This document shows, in pieces, positions 51,121 through 59,196 of a stretch of 64,000 bases of DNA. The DNA comes from Paraburkholderia ferrariae NBRC 106233 (GTDB taxonomy: Bacteria > Pseudomonadota > Gammaproteobacteria > Burkholderiales > Burkholderiaceae), in assembly GCF_000685035.1 (NCBI RefSeq), contig NZ_BAYB01000030.1:1-64000 (forward strand), in the 5' to 3' direction. Under the pieces are notes generated by a model, which was not told the origin of the DNA, did not search any database, and was given only the letters and a program-made list of their open reading frames with translations. How positions within the stretch are numbered: the stretch's first letter is position 1; every line of letters starts with the position of its first letter. The position numbers were made by a program, and so were the translations under genes.

Positions 51121-52507
51121 ATCCTCGCGCCGCGATCTCCTTTCTCCACCCTTCGATGATCTTCGCCGCGAGCGCGCCGTAGTTGCCGTCGAAATGGTGG
51201 CTGCCGTTCGTCTTCACGATATCGATGCCGGTGTGGGTCAGCGCCGGGCACAGCGTGTCCTTTTCATCCTCGCCATACACGCATTGCACGATCGCCGGGG
51301 GCACCCTGGCGAGTTCGGGCTGCACGGGCAGCGCCTTGTCGCTGGCGGGCATGCCGAGCCATCCCGTCACGCGGATCTGGAAATCGGCGCTCGGCGCGAA
51401 GCCCAGCAGCGACATATAGGAGACCTTCTCGCGCAGCGCGTCGGGCAGACGGTTGTACGCGAACGGCATGACATCGGCGCCGAACGAATAGCCCACCAGC
51501 GCAATATGCTTCGCGTGCCAGCGCGCGCCGTAGGTCTTGATCACGCGCGCGAGGTCGCGGCTCGTTTGCGCGGGCGATTTCTCGCTCCAGAAGTAGCGCA
51601 GCGAGTCCCAGCCGACCACGGCGATGCCGTCCCGCTGCAGCGCCTCGGCGATGGTTTTGTCGAGGTCGCGCCAGCCGCCGTCGCCGGAGATCACGACCGC
51701 GAGCATGTCGGTCGGATGCGCGGCGGGCAATTCCACGAGCGGCAGATCGGAGACGTCTTCGTCGCTTTCGGACACCGCGCGCAGATGCGGTGCGGCGAGT
51801 GCCACGAGCTTGTCGCTGTCCGCGAGGCTCTGCGCGAATGCGCGCGGTTCCTGCGTGCCGGAGGTGCCGTCGGCGGCTGTCTTCGCATCCGCTGCGCCCT
51901 TGGCGCTTTTCGTCGCGCCACGTTCGAAAAAGCCCGGCAGGCCCTTGCCCCGGCTCAGTTTCGGATCGGCGGGGCAGGGCGCGAAGCGTGCATCGAGCTC
52001 TTGCGCGGGGTCGAGCGAGACGGCACCGGCCAGCGTGTTCGCGGGCGCCTGTTCGAGCATGCGCTCCGCGATCAATGCGCCCTGGCCACTGCCAATTGCG
52101 ATCGGTGCGAAATACTGGCTCGACTCCTGTTGCCGCTCCAGTTGATGGCCGATCGCTTCGGCGTCGCTATAGAGCCGGTGGCAGCTTTCCTTCGTGATGG
52201 CCGCCAGGTTCTGCGCGTAGCGCGACGTGTCCACGCCTACCACCATCGCGCCGTGTTGTGCGAGTGCGTCGGCGCGCGCCTGGTCGTTATAGGTCCAGTG
52301 GTCGGCCGCCGAGAACAGCACGGCGAAGCCGCGCATCGGGCCGACGGGTTGCGTTACGGCCACATCGCCGTAGCGGCCGCCCGATACATGCGCGACGTTC
52401 GCCGGCACGGGATTGAGCGTGGCCTGCGCGGTCGCGCAGCCGAGCGCAAGAGACAAAGCGGTGCTCGCCGCGGCGAGGCGCGGCAGCGTGAACAAGCGAT
52501 TCTTCAT
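51119..52507 (-). CDS. acvB: AcvB/VirJ-family lysyl-phosphatidylglycerol hydrolase
   Basis: The 462-residue protein has a signal peptide (RLAAASTALSLALGCATAQA) and the AcvB/VirJ domain, which is an alpha/beta hydrolase with the nucleophile Ser in HIALVGYSFGADVMPFAY. The N-terminal half holds a second, weaker hydrolase-like domain. AcvB of Agrobacterium and AtvA of Rhizobium remove lysine from lysyl-phosphatidylglycerol in the periplasm. The start at 52505-52507 overlaps the mprF stop by four bases, so the two are coupled; they correspond to the lpiA-atvA acid-tolerance pair. Longer open frames upstream are read-through of mprF in another frame. Confidence 0.88.
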   Translation of the reverse strand: MKNRLFTLPRLAAASTALSLALGCATAQATLNPVPANVAHVSGGRYGDVAVTQPVGPMRGFAVLFSAADHWTYNDQARADALAQHGAMVVGVDTSRYAQNLAAITKESCHRLYSDAEAIGHQLERQQESSQYFAPIAIGSGQGALIAERMLEQAPANTLAGAVSLDPAQELDARFAPCPADPKLSRGKGLPGFFERGATKSAKGAADAKTAADGTSGTQEPRAFAQSLADSDKLVALAAPHLRAVSESDEDVSDLPLVELPAAHPTDMLAVVISGDGGWRDLDKTIAEALQRDGIAVVGWDSLRYFWSEKSPAQTSRDLARVIKTYGARWHAKHIALVGYSFGADVMPFAYNRLPDALREKVSYMSLLGFAPSADFQIRVTGWLGMPASDKALPVQPELARVPPAIVQCVYGEDEKDTLCPALTHTGIDIVKTNGSHHFDGNYGALAAKIIEGWRKEIAARG

Positions 52508-55125
52508 GAGCGCCGGCCTCCAGCCAGCAGGGAAAGATCGGCGAGGGTGATGAACACGCTGATCGAGCCCGAAGCGGCCAGATAACGCGGTTCCCAGCGC
52601 GGCGCGAATTTGTTCTTGAAGCCGCGTAGCCCCCGGAAGTTGTAGAACTTGCCGCCGAAACGCCAGATCAAGCCGGCGAGGCGGTGCCACGGCGAGGCGA
52701 GCGGCGTCGGGCCCATGCCCGAAAGCGGCGCCATGCCGAGCGAGAGCGCCTGATAGCCCGCGCCCTTGAGGTGCAGCGCGAGCTGCGTGAACAGGTACTC
52801 CATCGCGTAGGGCGACGCGCCTGGCAGATGGCGCATCACGCCCACGGTCGCCTCGGTGTTGAGGTCCGTGGTCATGAAAGTGACGAACGCGAGGGGCTCG
52901 CCGTGCTGGCGCACGAGCAGCACCGACTGGGCGGCGAGGTAGTCGTCGTCGAATGCGGCCACCGAGAAGCTTTTTTCGCGTGCGTCGCGGCTGTCGAGCC
53001 ACGCGTCCGAGATCTCGCGCAGCACCGGAAGGTGGTCCGCCATCTGCGCGCGGTCGATCTGCTCGACCGCGAAGCCGTCGCGTTCGCCGCGCTTGAGCGC
53101 GTAGCGCAGATGCGCACGCTGCGCGCCCTTGAGATCGAACTCCTGCAGCATCACGCGCGCTTCTTCGCCGAGCTTCATCAGCGTGAGGCCGGCGTCGAGA
53201 TAGAGCGGCAGCGCGTCGGCGCGCACCTGGTAGAACGCGGCGCGTCCGCCGTGGCGGTGCGCGAGCGCGACGAAGGCGCGGATCAGCGCGGGCCATTCCT
53301 CGCGCGGTCCCACCGGATCGTGCAGCGCGGCCCACGTGCGGCCGCGCTTGGCGTACATGAGGAACGCGTTGCGCGAGTGCGAGAACAGGAAGCTCTTGTC
53401 GCCCATCAGTGCCAGGCCCGCGTCGCTGCGTTCCTGGGCGCGTACGATGCGTGCGGCTTCGGCGAGGTCGATATCCGCGGGCTTCACGAAGCGGCCCGCT
53501 GCCGGGCGCATCAGTTGCCACGACGCGAGCGCGGACGCGAACACCACGGCGCCGAGCGTAGCGCGCAGCGCGCGCGGCGCGCGTTCGTCGAAGGCGAATT
53601 GCCACCACAAATGTTGGGAGTACTGTACATCGCGGAAGGCGAAGAACAGCACCCACACGGCGAGCGCGATTACGCAGCCCACCGAGGCGAGCCAGCCCGG
53701 CGTGAAGCGCTCGGCGAACAGCGAGGAATGGCGGTTGAAGCGGCCGCGCGTGGCGAGGAGCAGGGCGATCAGCACGCACAGCACACCCGCTTCCACGAAG
53801 GCGAGGCCCTTGGCCAGCGAGAGCGCGAGGTTGGCACAGGCGATCAGGAGTGCGAGCCACCACGCGGCATCGAGACGCCGGAGCAGGCCGCGCGCCACGA
53901 ACAGCAGCAGCACACCGAACAGGCTGCCGAGCAGTTGCGAGCTTTCGAGCACCCAGAGCGGCAGGAAGGTTTGCAAGAGCGCGATGCGATGGCCGAACGC
54001 GGGCGTCGCGCCCGAGATCACGAGCATGCCGCCGGTCACGAAGGTGACGATCGCGAGGAAGAGCGGGGCGAGCTGGGAGACGCCGCTCGCGCCGCGTCGT
54101 GCGAGCTGCGTGCCGAAGGTCGCACCGAGCGGCCCGGCGAGCGTGCGGCCCTCGAACGCGGCGAGCAGCGCGGCGGAGAGGGCGAGCGGCGCGCCGAAGT
54201 AGATCGCGCGATAGGCGACCAGGGCGGCGAGCACGTGCGAAGTGGGGACGCTCGGGCCCAGCGCGTACACCATGGCGGCTTCGAACACGCCGATGCCGCC
54301 CGGCGTGTGGCCGATCAGGCCGAGCAGCATGGCGGCGCAATAGACGGTGAGGAAGTCGGCGAACGCGAGCTGCGCATGCGGCAGCACCGACCAGAGCGCG
54401 AGCCCGGCGCCCACGACATCGAGTGCCGCAAGCAGCAACTGCGCGACGAGGTCGCGTCGTGCGGGCACGGCAAAGCGCAGCCAGGCGCGGCCGAAGGGCG
54501 CGATTTCGCGGGTGCTCGCGGGGCAGACCGCCACGAGAACGGCGCCGCACGCGAGAAGCGAGCCGCCGATGCCGCGCAGTGCAACCGGCGAGAGCGGCAG
54601 CAGGCCCGCGAGCGTGCCGGCGTCGCACACCATGCCGAGCGCCGTCATCAGCGCGAGGGCGAGCGCGAGCGAAACGCTCGTGAACACGGTCATGCGGCCC
54701 ACCTGGGCGGGCGTCACGCCTGCGCCGCCGTAGATGCGGCAACGCACGGCGCCGCCCGTGAGCGCGCCGAAGCCGGTGACGTTGCCGAGTGCCGAGCCGG
54801 CGATGGCGCCGACCCAGAGCGCGCCGCGCGAGACGCGCATGCCGAGGTAGCGCAGGCCGACGGCATCGCGCCCCACCAGCGCGACGAAGCTGATCACGGT
54901 GGCCGCGAGCGCGCCGGACCACTCGGCCGGGGCCATATGGCGAAGCTGGTGGATCACCGAGCGGTAATCGACCGACTGCGAGAGGTGCTGGAGCACGACG
55001 AGCAGCAGCGCGCAGATGCCGAGCACGAAGGCGGGCGCGACAAAGCGCTGCGGGCGCAAGGCATCGACGCGGCGCCGTAGCGCCGCGGCGGCCCGCATTG
55101 CGCGCGAGGGTGGCGAATGAGGCAT
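52504..55125 (-). CDS. mprF: Bifunctional lysylphosphatidylglycerol synthetase/flippase
   Basis: The 873-residue protein has an N-terminal flippase part with about 14 hydrophobic segments (for example HTPGGIGVFEAAMVYALGP) and a C-terminal DUF2156 synthase domain (GDKSFLFSHSRNAFLMYAKRG, then SLGMAPLSGMGPTPLASPWHRL). This is MprF/LpiA, which adds lysine from Lys-tRNA to phosphatidylglycerol and moves the product to the outer leaflet, lowering surface charge. Length fits the family (about 840-880). The start may be the ATG at 55125 or the Met nine codons later. The acvB gene follows by four-base overlap, giving a make-and-break pair. Confidence 0.92.
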   Translation of the reverse strand: MPHSPPSRAMRAAAALRRRVDALRPQRFVAPAFVLGICALLLVVLQHLSQSVDYRSVIHQLRHMAPAEWSGALAATVISFVALVGRDAVGLRYLGMRVSRGALWVGAIAGSALGNVTGFGALTGGAVRCRIYGGAGVTPAQVGRMTVFTSVSLALALALMTALGMVCDAGTLAGLLPLSPVALRGIGGSLLACGAVLVAVCPASTREIAPFGRAWLRFAVPARRDLVAQLLLAALDVVGAGLALWSVLPHAQLAFADFLTVYCAAMLLGLIGHTPGGIGVFEAAMVYALGPSVPTSHVLAALVAYRAIYFGAPLALSAALLAAFEGRTLAGPLGATFGTQLARRGASGVSQLAPLFLAIVTFVTGGMLVISGATPAFGHRIALLQTFLPLWVLESSQLLGSLFGVLLLFVARGLLRRLDAAWWLALLIACANLALSLAKGLAFVEAGVLCVLIALLLATRGRFNRHSSLFAERFTPGWLASVGCVIALAVWVLFFAFRDVQYSQHLWWQFAFDERAPRALRATLGAVVFASALASWQLMRPAAGRFVKPADIDLAEAARIVRAQERSDAGLALMGDKSFLFSHSRNAFLMYAKRGRTWAALHDPVGPREEWPALIRAFVALAHRHGGRAAFYQVRADALPLYLDAGLTLMKLGEEARVMLQEFDLKGAQRAHLRYALKRGERDGFAVEQIDRAQMADHLPVLREISDAWLDSRDAREKSFSVAAFDDDYLAAQSVLLVRQHGEPLAFVTFMTTDLNTEATVGVMRHLPGASPYAMEYLFTQLALHLKGAGYQALSLGMAPLSGMGPTPLASPWHRLAGLIWRFGGKFYNFRGLRGFKNKFAPRWEPRYLAASGSISVFITLADLSLLAGGRRS

Positions 55126-55681
55126 GGATCGGTCCGGCGATTCTCAAATGCCGCCGTTGTGCCTGTGTGGCTTCCCCGGTGGCGGCATGATTGTTTTTGT
55201 ATGGGTCCCGCAGCGGCCGCGCGATGACGGGGGAACGCTACGCCAAACGTAAGATTTTGGTAAAGGACTGGTAAAACTCAGCAAACGCTTCGGAACGCGA
55301 TGTGGTTGACCCGGCGGGTAAAAAAAGTGACGCGGGAGGCGGCCGGTTTGCCAATGAGCCGGGCGATACCGGTAAGTCTTACGCCCTTCGCATTCACTTT
55401 GGCTTTCCGTATTTTTAATTGGGTCGGATGCGATGTTTGCATTCGCTTCCCAATGGGAAAGGATGGCTGGAAGGTCGATTCCACAAGGCTTTCAGCCCGG
55501 TGCGCAGACGCATTGTTGCCGATGCGGATGCAATTTTTTGCGAAGCTTGCCGTTAATGGCGAGCGCCCGTGTTAACAATTTGAGACATCCTTTTTAATCT
55601 TTTTACTTCGCTTCCCGGGAGAGTTAGTCTCATAGAGCGTAGTGACGTCGTAGTCGTGTTTCACCGGGCCAGGAGAACGAC
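55126..55681 (+). other. Long leader region upstream of the porin gene
   Basis: About 555 bases between mprF and the porin gene with no supported gene. The stretch 55240-55620 is clearly AT-richer than its neighbours, as is common ahead of strongly expressed outer-membrane porins. The promoter probably lies in the AT-rich run around 55575-55610, but I see no clear -35/-10 pair. Confidence 0.45.
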
Positions 55682-56845
55682 GTGAACAGAATCGCCTTGA
55701 CTTCTCTCTCGCTGGCGGCGCTCGGGGCTGCGGGCATGGCTCATGCCCAGAGCAGCGTGACGCTGTACGGCACCATCGACACTTCCCTCACCTATATCAA
55801 TCACGCCCAGGGCAACCAGAACCAGTGGTCGCTCGGCAACAGCAGCAACGGCAATCTTTCGGGGTCGCGCTGGGGCCTGAAGGGCGCCGAGGATCTCGGC
55901 GGCGGGCTGAAAGCGATCTTCCAGTTGGAGAACGGCTTCAACCCGTCCACCGGCGGGCTCGGCCAGGGCGGCCGGATCTTCGGCCGCCAGGCGTTCGTCG
56001 GGCTGACCGCCGAGCAGTATGGCTCGCTCACGCTGGGTCGCCAGTACGATCCGCTGATCGACCAGGTGCAGGGCATCACCGAAGACAATTACTTCGGCTC
56101 GGCCTTCGCCACGGCCGGCGACGTCGATAACTACGACAACAGCTTCCGCGTGAACAGCGCGATCAAGTACACGACGCCGGTCTTCAGCGGACTGCAGGCC
56201 GAGGTGATGTACGCATTCGGCGGCGTGCCGGGCGCGACCAGTGCCGAGCAGGCCTGGGCCGGCGCGGTGGCGTACAACAACGGGCCGCTCTCGCTCGCCG
56301 GCGGCTACTTCTACGCGGCGAACAGCCAGGCCACGGTCGGGCTGCGCACCGACGGCTGGACCAGCACCTCGGACGGTACCTTCGACGGCCCGATCAACAC
56401 CGGCTACGCAAGCGCGCACTCGCTCTCGATCGCGCGCGCCGCGGCGCAGTACGCAATCGGCCAGTTCACGCTGGGCCTCGGCTACAGCAACTCGCAGTAC
56501 GCGCCCGACAGCAGTTCCGTGTTCCGCGACACCGAGAGGTACAACACCGGCCAGGGCTTCGTGAACTACCAGTTGAGCCCGGCACTGCTCCTGGGCCTCG
56601 GCTACAGCTACACGCATGCGAACGGCGATACCTCGGCGAGCTACCATCAGGTGTCGATCGGCGCCGACTACAACCTCTCCAAGCGCACCGACATCTATAT
56701 GACGGCGGCCTGGCAGCACGCGAGCGGCGAGACCGGCGACGGCTCGGGCGGCTCGATGCCGGCGGAGGCGTCGATCGGTTCGTACGGCTATTCGGGCACG
56801 AATACGCAGACCATGGTGAATCTGGGGCTGCGCCACAAGTTCTGA
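55682..56845 (+). CDS. Gram-negative general porin (Burkholderia type)
   Basis: The 387-residue protein is a classical 16-strand trimeric porin. It has a signal peptide (IALTSLSLAALGAAGMAHA, then cut before QSS), the first strand SSVTLYGTIDTSLTYI, the conserved GSRWGLKGAEDLGGGLKAIFQLE, the loop 3 pattern FGRQAFVGLTAEQYGSLTLGRQ and the C-terminal aromatic VNLGLRHKF required for outer-membrane assembly. The start codon is GTG at 55682 with AGGAGA upstream. A strong terminator follows, so it is monocistronic. Confidence 0.95.
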   Translation: MNRIALTSLSLAALGAAGMAHAQSSVTLYGTIDTSLTYINHAQGNQNQWSLGNSSNGNLSGSRWGLKGAEDLGGGLKAIFQLENGFNPSTGGLGQGGRIFGRQAFVGLTAEQYGSLTLGRQYDPLIDQVQGITEDNYFGSAFATAGDVDNYDNSFRVNSAIKYTTPVFSGLQAEVMYAFGGVPGATSAEQAWAGAVAYNNGPLSLAGGYFYAANSQATVGLRTDGWTSTSDGTFDGPINTGYASAHSLSIARAAAQYAIGQFTLGLGYSNSQYAPDSSSVFRDTERYNTGQGFVNYQLSPALLLGLGYSYTHANGDTSASYHQVSIGADYNLSKRTDIYMTAAWQHASGETGDGSGGSMPAEASIGSYGYSGTNTQTMVNLGLRHKF

Positions 56846-56872
56846 CCTTCTATATCGCGTTGGCCCGCAGCG

Positions 56873-56915
56873 AAGCCGGGCACACCGTACAGGCGGTGTG
56901 CCCGGCTTCTTTTTC
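56873..56915 (+). terminator. Rho-independent terminator of the porin gene
   Basis: AAGCCGGGCACACCG (56873-56887) pairs perfectly with CGGTGTGCCCGGCTT (56894-56908) around a six-base loop, followed by CTTTTT. Confidence 0.93.
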
Positions 56916-56978
56916 ATGAGCGACGGCTGGCGCGTGAGGCGCTATGGCGGTTCGAGGCGGCTTGGGGCTACGCTGCCG

Positions 56979-57446
56979 TCAGCGCCCGCGCGCAAGCAGG
57001 AAGGGCCATGCCGCGAGCCGCAGGAAGGCGCGGCGCAGCAGCGCCGAGCGCGGCCGCCATTCGCTCGTCAGCGTGACGCGCGCCGGCGTGTCGGTTTCCG
57101 TGCTGAGCCAGATGCGCTCGCCACGCGTGAGGCGCAGCGTGTCGCCGGGATTGAGCCAATGGTCGTACGGCGAACGCGCGCGGGTCACCCAGATCTGCGC
57201 GCCGTAGACGCGCAGGAGACTATCGGCGGCGAGCCGCCACGTGAACGTCTGCCCCTGCGGCACCGCGAAATGAAGCGACTGGGCGGGCAAGGGCGCGTCG
57301 TGCAGTTCGTGATCGCGGTTGCCCGGTGTCGTGCCGTTCACGTGCGGGTGCCGGGTGGGCTGGGCGCCGCCGCGCGAGCGCTGCGCGCCGAGGCGCGCAA
57401 GGGAGCGGGAGTATCGGGAAGCGGCCTGCTGTGAAGCGTCATCCAT
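56979..57446 (-). CDS. DUF2917 domain protein
   Basis: The 155-residue protein has a disordered N-terminus of about 45 residues and a DUF2917 domain (LHFAVPQGQTFTWRLAADSL, then LRVYGAQIWVTRARSPYDHW and LNPGDTLRLTRGERIWLSTE), which looks like a small cupin-like beta barrel. Function unknown. It has no signal peptide and a basic, aromatic C-terminus. A possible structured leader lies upstream at 57498-57651 on the same strand. Confidence 0.8.
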   Translation of the reverse strand: MDDASQQAASRYSRSLARLGAQRSRGGAQPTRHPHVNGTTPGNRDHELHDAPLPAQSLHFAVPQGQTFTWRLAADSLLRVYGAQIWVTRARSPYDHWLNPGDTLRLTRGERIWLSTETDTPARVTLTSEWRPRSALLRRAFLRLAAWPFLLARGR

Positions 57447-57497
57447 CGTGTTCTCCGTCGGTTTCTGGCCGGACGGCGACGGGACAGTGATACCCGG

Positions 57498-57651
57498 AAA
57501 AACGAAAGCCCCGTCGATGCCGGCGGGGCTTGTGATCTGCGTGGACAGACTGCTCGAACTGCTAATACGCGCACACTCCCCTTGGCTGAACCGTTCGGTT
57601 CGTCCACGGGTGATTCGTCGTGGTCGGGAGGAGGGACGAGAAAGTGCGCAT
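57498..57651 (-). ncRNA. Candidate structured RNA or leader with intrinsic terminator
   Basis: On the minus strand a closing stem CGTGGAC (57608-57602) pairs with GTCCACG (57546-57540). Inside it lies the inverted repeat GAACCG-AA-CGGTTC (57601-57588). A terminator-like hairpin AAGCCCCG (57531-57524) / CGGGGCTT (57513-57506) followed by TTCGTTTTT ends at 57498. TTGACA on the minus strand (57687-57682) with CACACT 18 bases later could be a promoter. The gene downstream is DUF2917, starting 52 bases after the T-run. The element is either a small RNA of about 150 bases or a cis leader. No known class is recognised. Confidence 0.35.
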
Positions 57652-57920
57652 GAATCGAGTGTGCGGGGAAGGGCCGGCCGTTGTCAACCCGCCTCGGCCG
57701 AAAAGGTGCGACGGGCGGATTTCCGCGGTCTTCGGGCGTGGCCGCCATCGTGCCCCTTGCCGCGATGGGCGATTTCCTCCAGGATGGGTTGTTTCCGGAA
57801 TGAACTCGTGAAGTCACTGCGGGCGGAATCACGGCGCGGATCCATCCCGCCAACCCAGCCAGACGGGCCCGCGAAGGCGGACGTCCAGCGAAGCGAATGT
57901 TGCGGGCGCACGACGGTATC

Positions 57921-57994
57921 TGATATATTACATACAGAATATTGATTTGTGTCGCGTTGCAGCATATGATTCAGTCATGCAATGACTCAATCAT
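57921..57994 (+). promoter_or_regulatory. Control region of the gntR unit: shared motif and long palindrome
   Basis: TGATATATTACATAC (57921-57935), followed by AGAATATTGA, recurs in similar form at 59070-59092 ahead of the formyl-CoA transferase gene. At 57966-57994 a 13-base inverted repeat (ATGATTCAGTCAT / ATGACTCAATCAT) around GCA has a single mismatch and ends just before the GTG at 57995. Both are candidate GntR-type operators. Confidence 0.6.
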
Positions 57995-58225
57995 GTGGAG
58001 CTTCAAATGGATTTCGTTTCTCTCGCGCTCTTCGGCGTGGCTGTCGTGGGGCTGGGTGCCGCCGCTACCGTGCTGATCGCCCGGTGGCTGCCGAAGTCGG
58101 CAATCGAACAAGCCTCGGAGCACGGCCGCTTTGCCGGCCTTGGCGAGGAAGCGGTTGCGGCTCAGGCGGTTCCTCGCCCGCGGGTGCGCAAAGAGGCAAT
58201 GAATGTCGTCAGAACTTCAAACTGA
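57995..58225 (+). CDS. Small single-span membrane protein upstream of gntR
   Basis: A 76-residue frame (start GTG at 57995, or ATG at 58007 giving 72 residues) encodes one hydrophobic helix at the N-terminus (FVSLALFGVAVVGLGAAATVLIARWL) and a charged tail. It overlaps the start of the GntR gene by 23 bases, which would couple their translation. No family is recognised. It could be a real small protein or merely a translated leader for gntR. Confidence 0.5.
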   Translation: MELQMDFVSLALFGVAVVGLGAAATVLIARWLPKSAIEQASEHGRFAGLGEEAVAAQAVPRPRVRKEAMNVVRTSN

Positions 58226-58934
58226 AGCCGTAGCGCCTTCTTCCGCAGCGTCGCTCAAGCTCGCGCTGCAACCGATCAGCGCGACCCTGAGCCTGCGGGA
58301 TCAGGCCTATGCGATGCTGCGCCAGGCGATCGCGGACGCCGATATCTATCAGTCGCGCGAGGAAATCCGCCTCGACGAGCGCGTGCTCAGCGAAACGCTG
58401 GGCGTGAGCCGCACGCCGGTGCGCGAGGCGATGACGCTGCTCGAGCAGGAGGGCTTCCTGCGCATGGTGCCGCGGCGCGGCATCTATATCGTGCGCAAGA
58501 GCAAGCGCGAGATCGTGGAAATGATCCAGATGTGGGCCGCGCTGGAGAGCATGGCCGCGCGTCTGGCGACCCTCCACGCGAGCGACGAGGAAATCGCGAA
58601 CCTGCGCCACATGTTCGACAATTTCCGCGACAGCACGCCCGCGGAGCACATTGCCGAGTATTCGGACGCCAATATCGCCTTTCACCAGGCGATCGTTGAG
58701 CTTTCGAAGTCGCAGGTGATCCTCGACACCATCAAGAACATCTTCGTGCACGTGCGCGCGATCCGGCGCATGACGATTTCGCAGAGCGATCGGGCGTCCC
58801 GCTCGATCGTCGATCACCTGCGCATCATCGAGGCGCTCGAAAAGCGCGATACCGAACTGGCCGAAAAGCTCGCGCGCCAGCATTCGCTCGATCTGGCCGC
58901 GTATGTCGAGAAGCATTGCGATTTTCTCGACTGA
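58203..58934 (+). CDS. GntR-family regulator (FCD subfamily) of the formyl-CoA transferase unit
   Basis: The 243-residue protein has the GntR winged helix (LSLRDQAYAMLRQAIADADI, then LDERVLSETLGVSRTPVREAMTLLEQEGFLRMVPRRG, about 28-88) and an FCD ligand domain. The start ATG at 58203 has AGAGG upstream. It lies directly ahead of frc on the same strand. A motif shared between its own control region and the frc promoter suggests it regulates both. Ligand may be an oxalate-related acid or CoA ester; unproved. Confidence 0.9.
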   Translation: MSSELQTEAVAPSSAASLKLALQPISATLSLRDQAYAMLRQAIADADIYQSREEIRLDERVLSETLGVSRTPVREAMTLLEQEGFLRMVPRRGIYIVRKSKREIVEMIQMWAALESMAARLATLHASDEEIANLRHMFDNFRDSTPAEHIAEYSDANIAFHQAIVELSKSQVILDTIKNIFVHVRAIRRMTISQSDRASRSIVDHLRIIEALEKRDTELAEKLARQHSLDLAAYVEKHCDFLD

Positions 58935-59069
58935 CCTGAACGATTTGCGCTGAAAACCTTCGCGGGAGACCTTCGGGTCTCCCGTTTTGTTTGGTGCGTC
59001 CCGCGCACGCCGCCCCGGTGCCGGCGTCGGCATCGGGGTTTTCCTGTGTCGCTGCCTCTTGCTGTTGAT

Positions 59070-59092
59070 TGATATATCACATACTGTATTGA
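59070..59092 (+). promoter_or_regulatory. Motif ahead of frc shared with the gntR control region
   Basis: TGATATATCACATACTGTAT (59070-59089) matches TGATATATTACATAC at 57921-57935 at 14 of the first 15 positions and shares a downstream TATTGA. It lies 105 bases upstream of the frc start. Confidence 0.6.
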
Positions 59093-59196
59093 AAACGCCG
59101 CTGCCGCTCCGATCACCGATCCGACGCAGGCACGCGAGCTCAACCCCCACCGATTTTCGAAAACTCGCCCGGCCACGATCAATAAGGAGAGACGAC

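Noticed and set aside
52684..55080. Open frame of almost 800 codons antisense to mprF
   Set aside because: Arg/His/Glu-rich product without motifs, a product of GC-biased third positions of mprF; no ribosome site.
57338..57853. 171-codon minus-strand frame overlapping the DUF2917 gene
   Set aside because: Different frame from the conserved domain, Arg/Pro-rich, overlaps the possible structured RNA.
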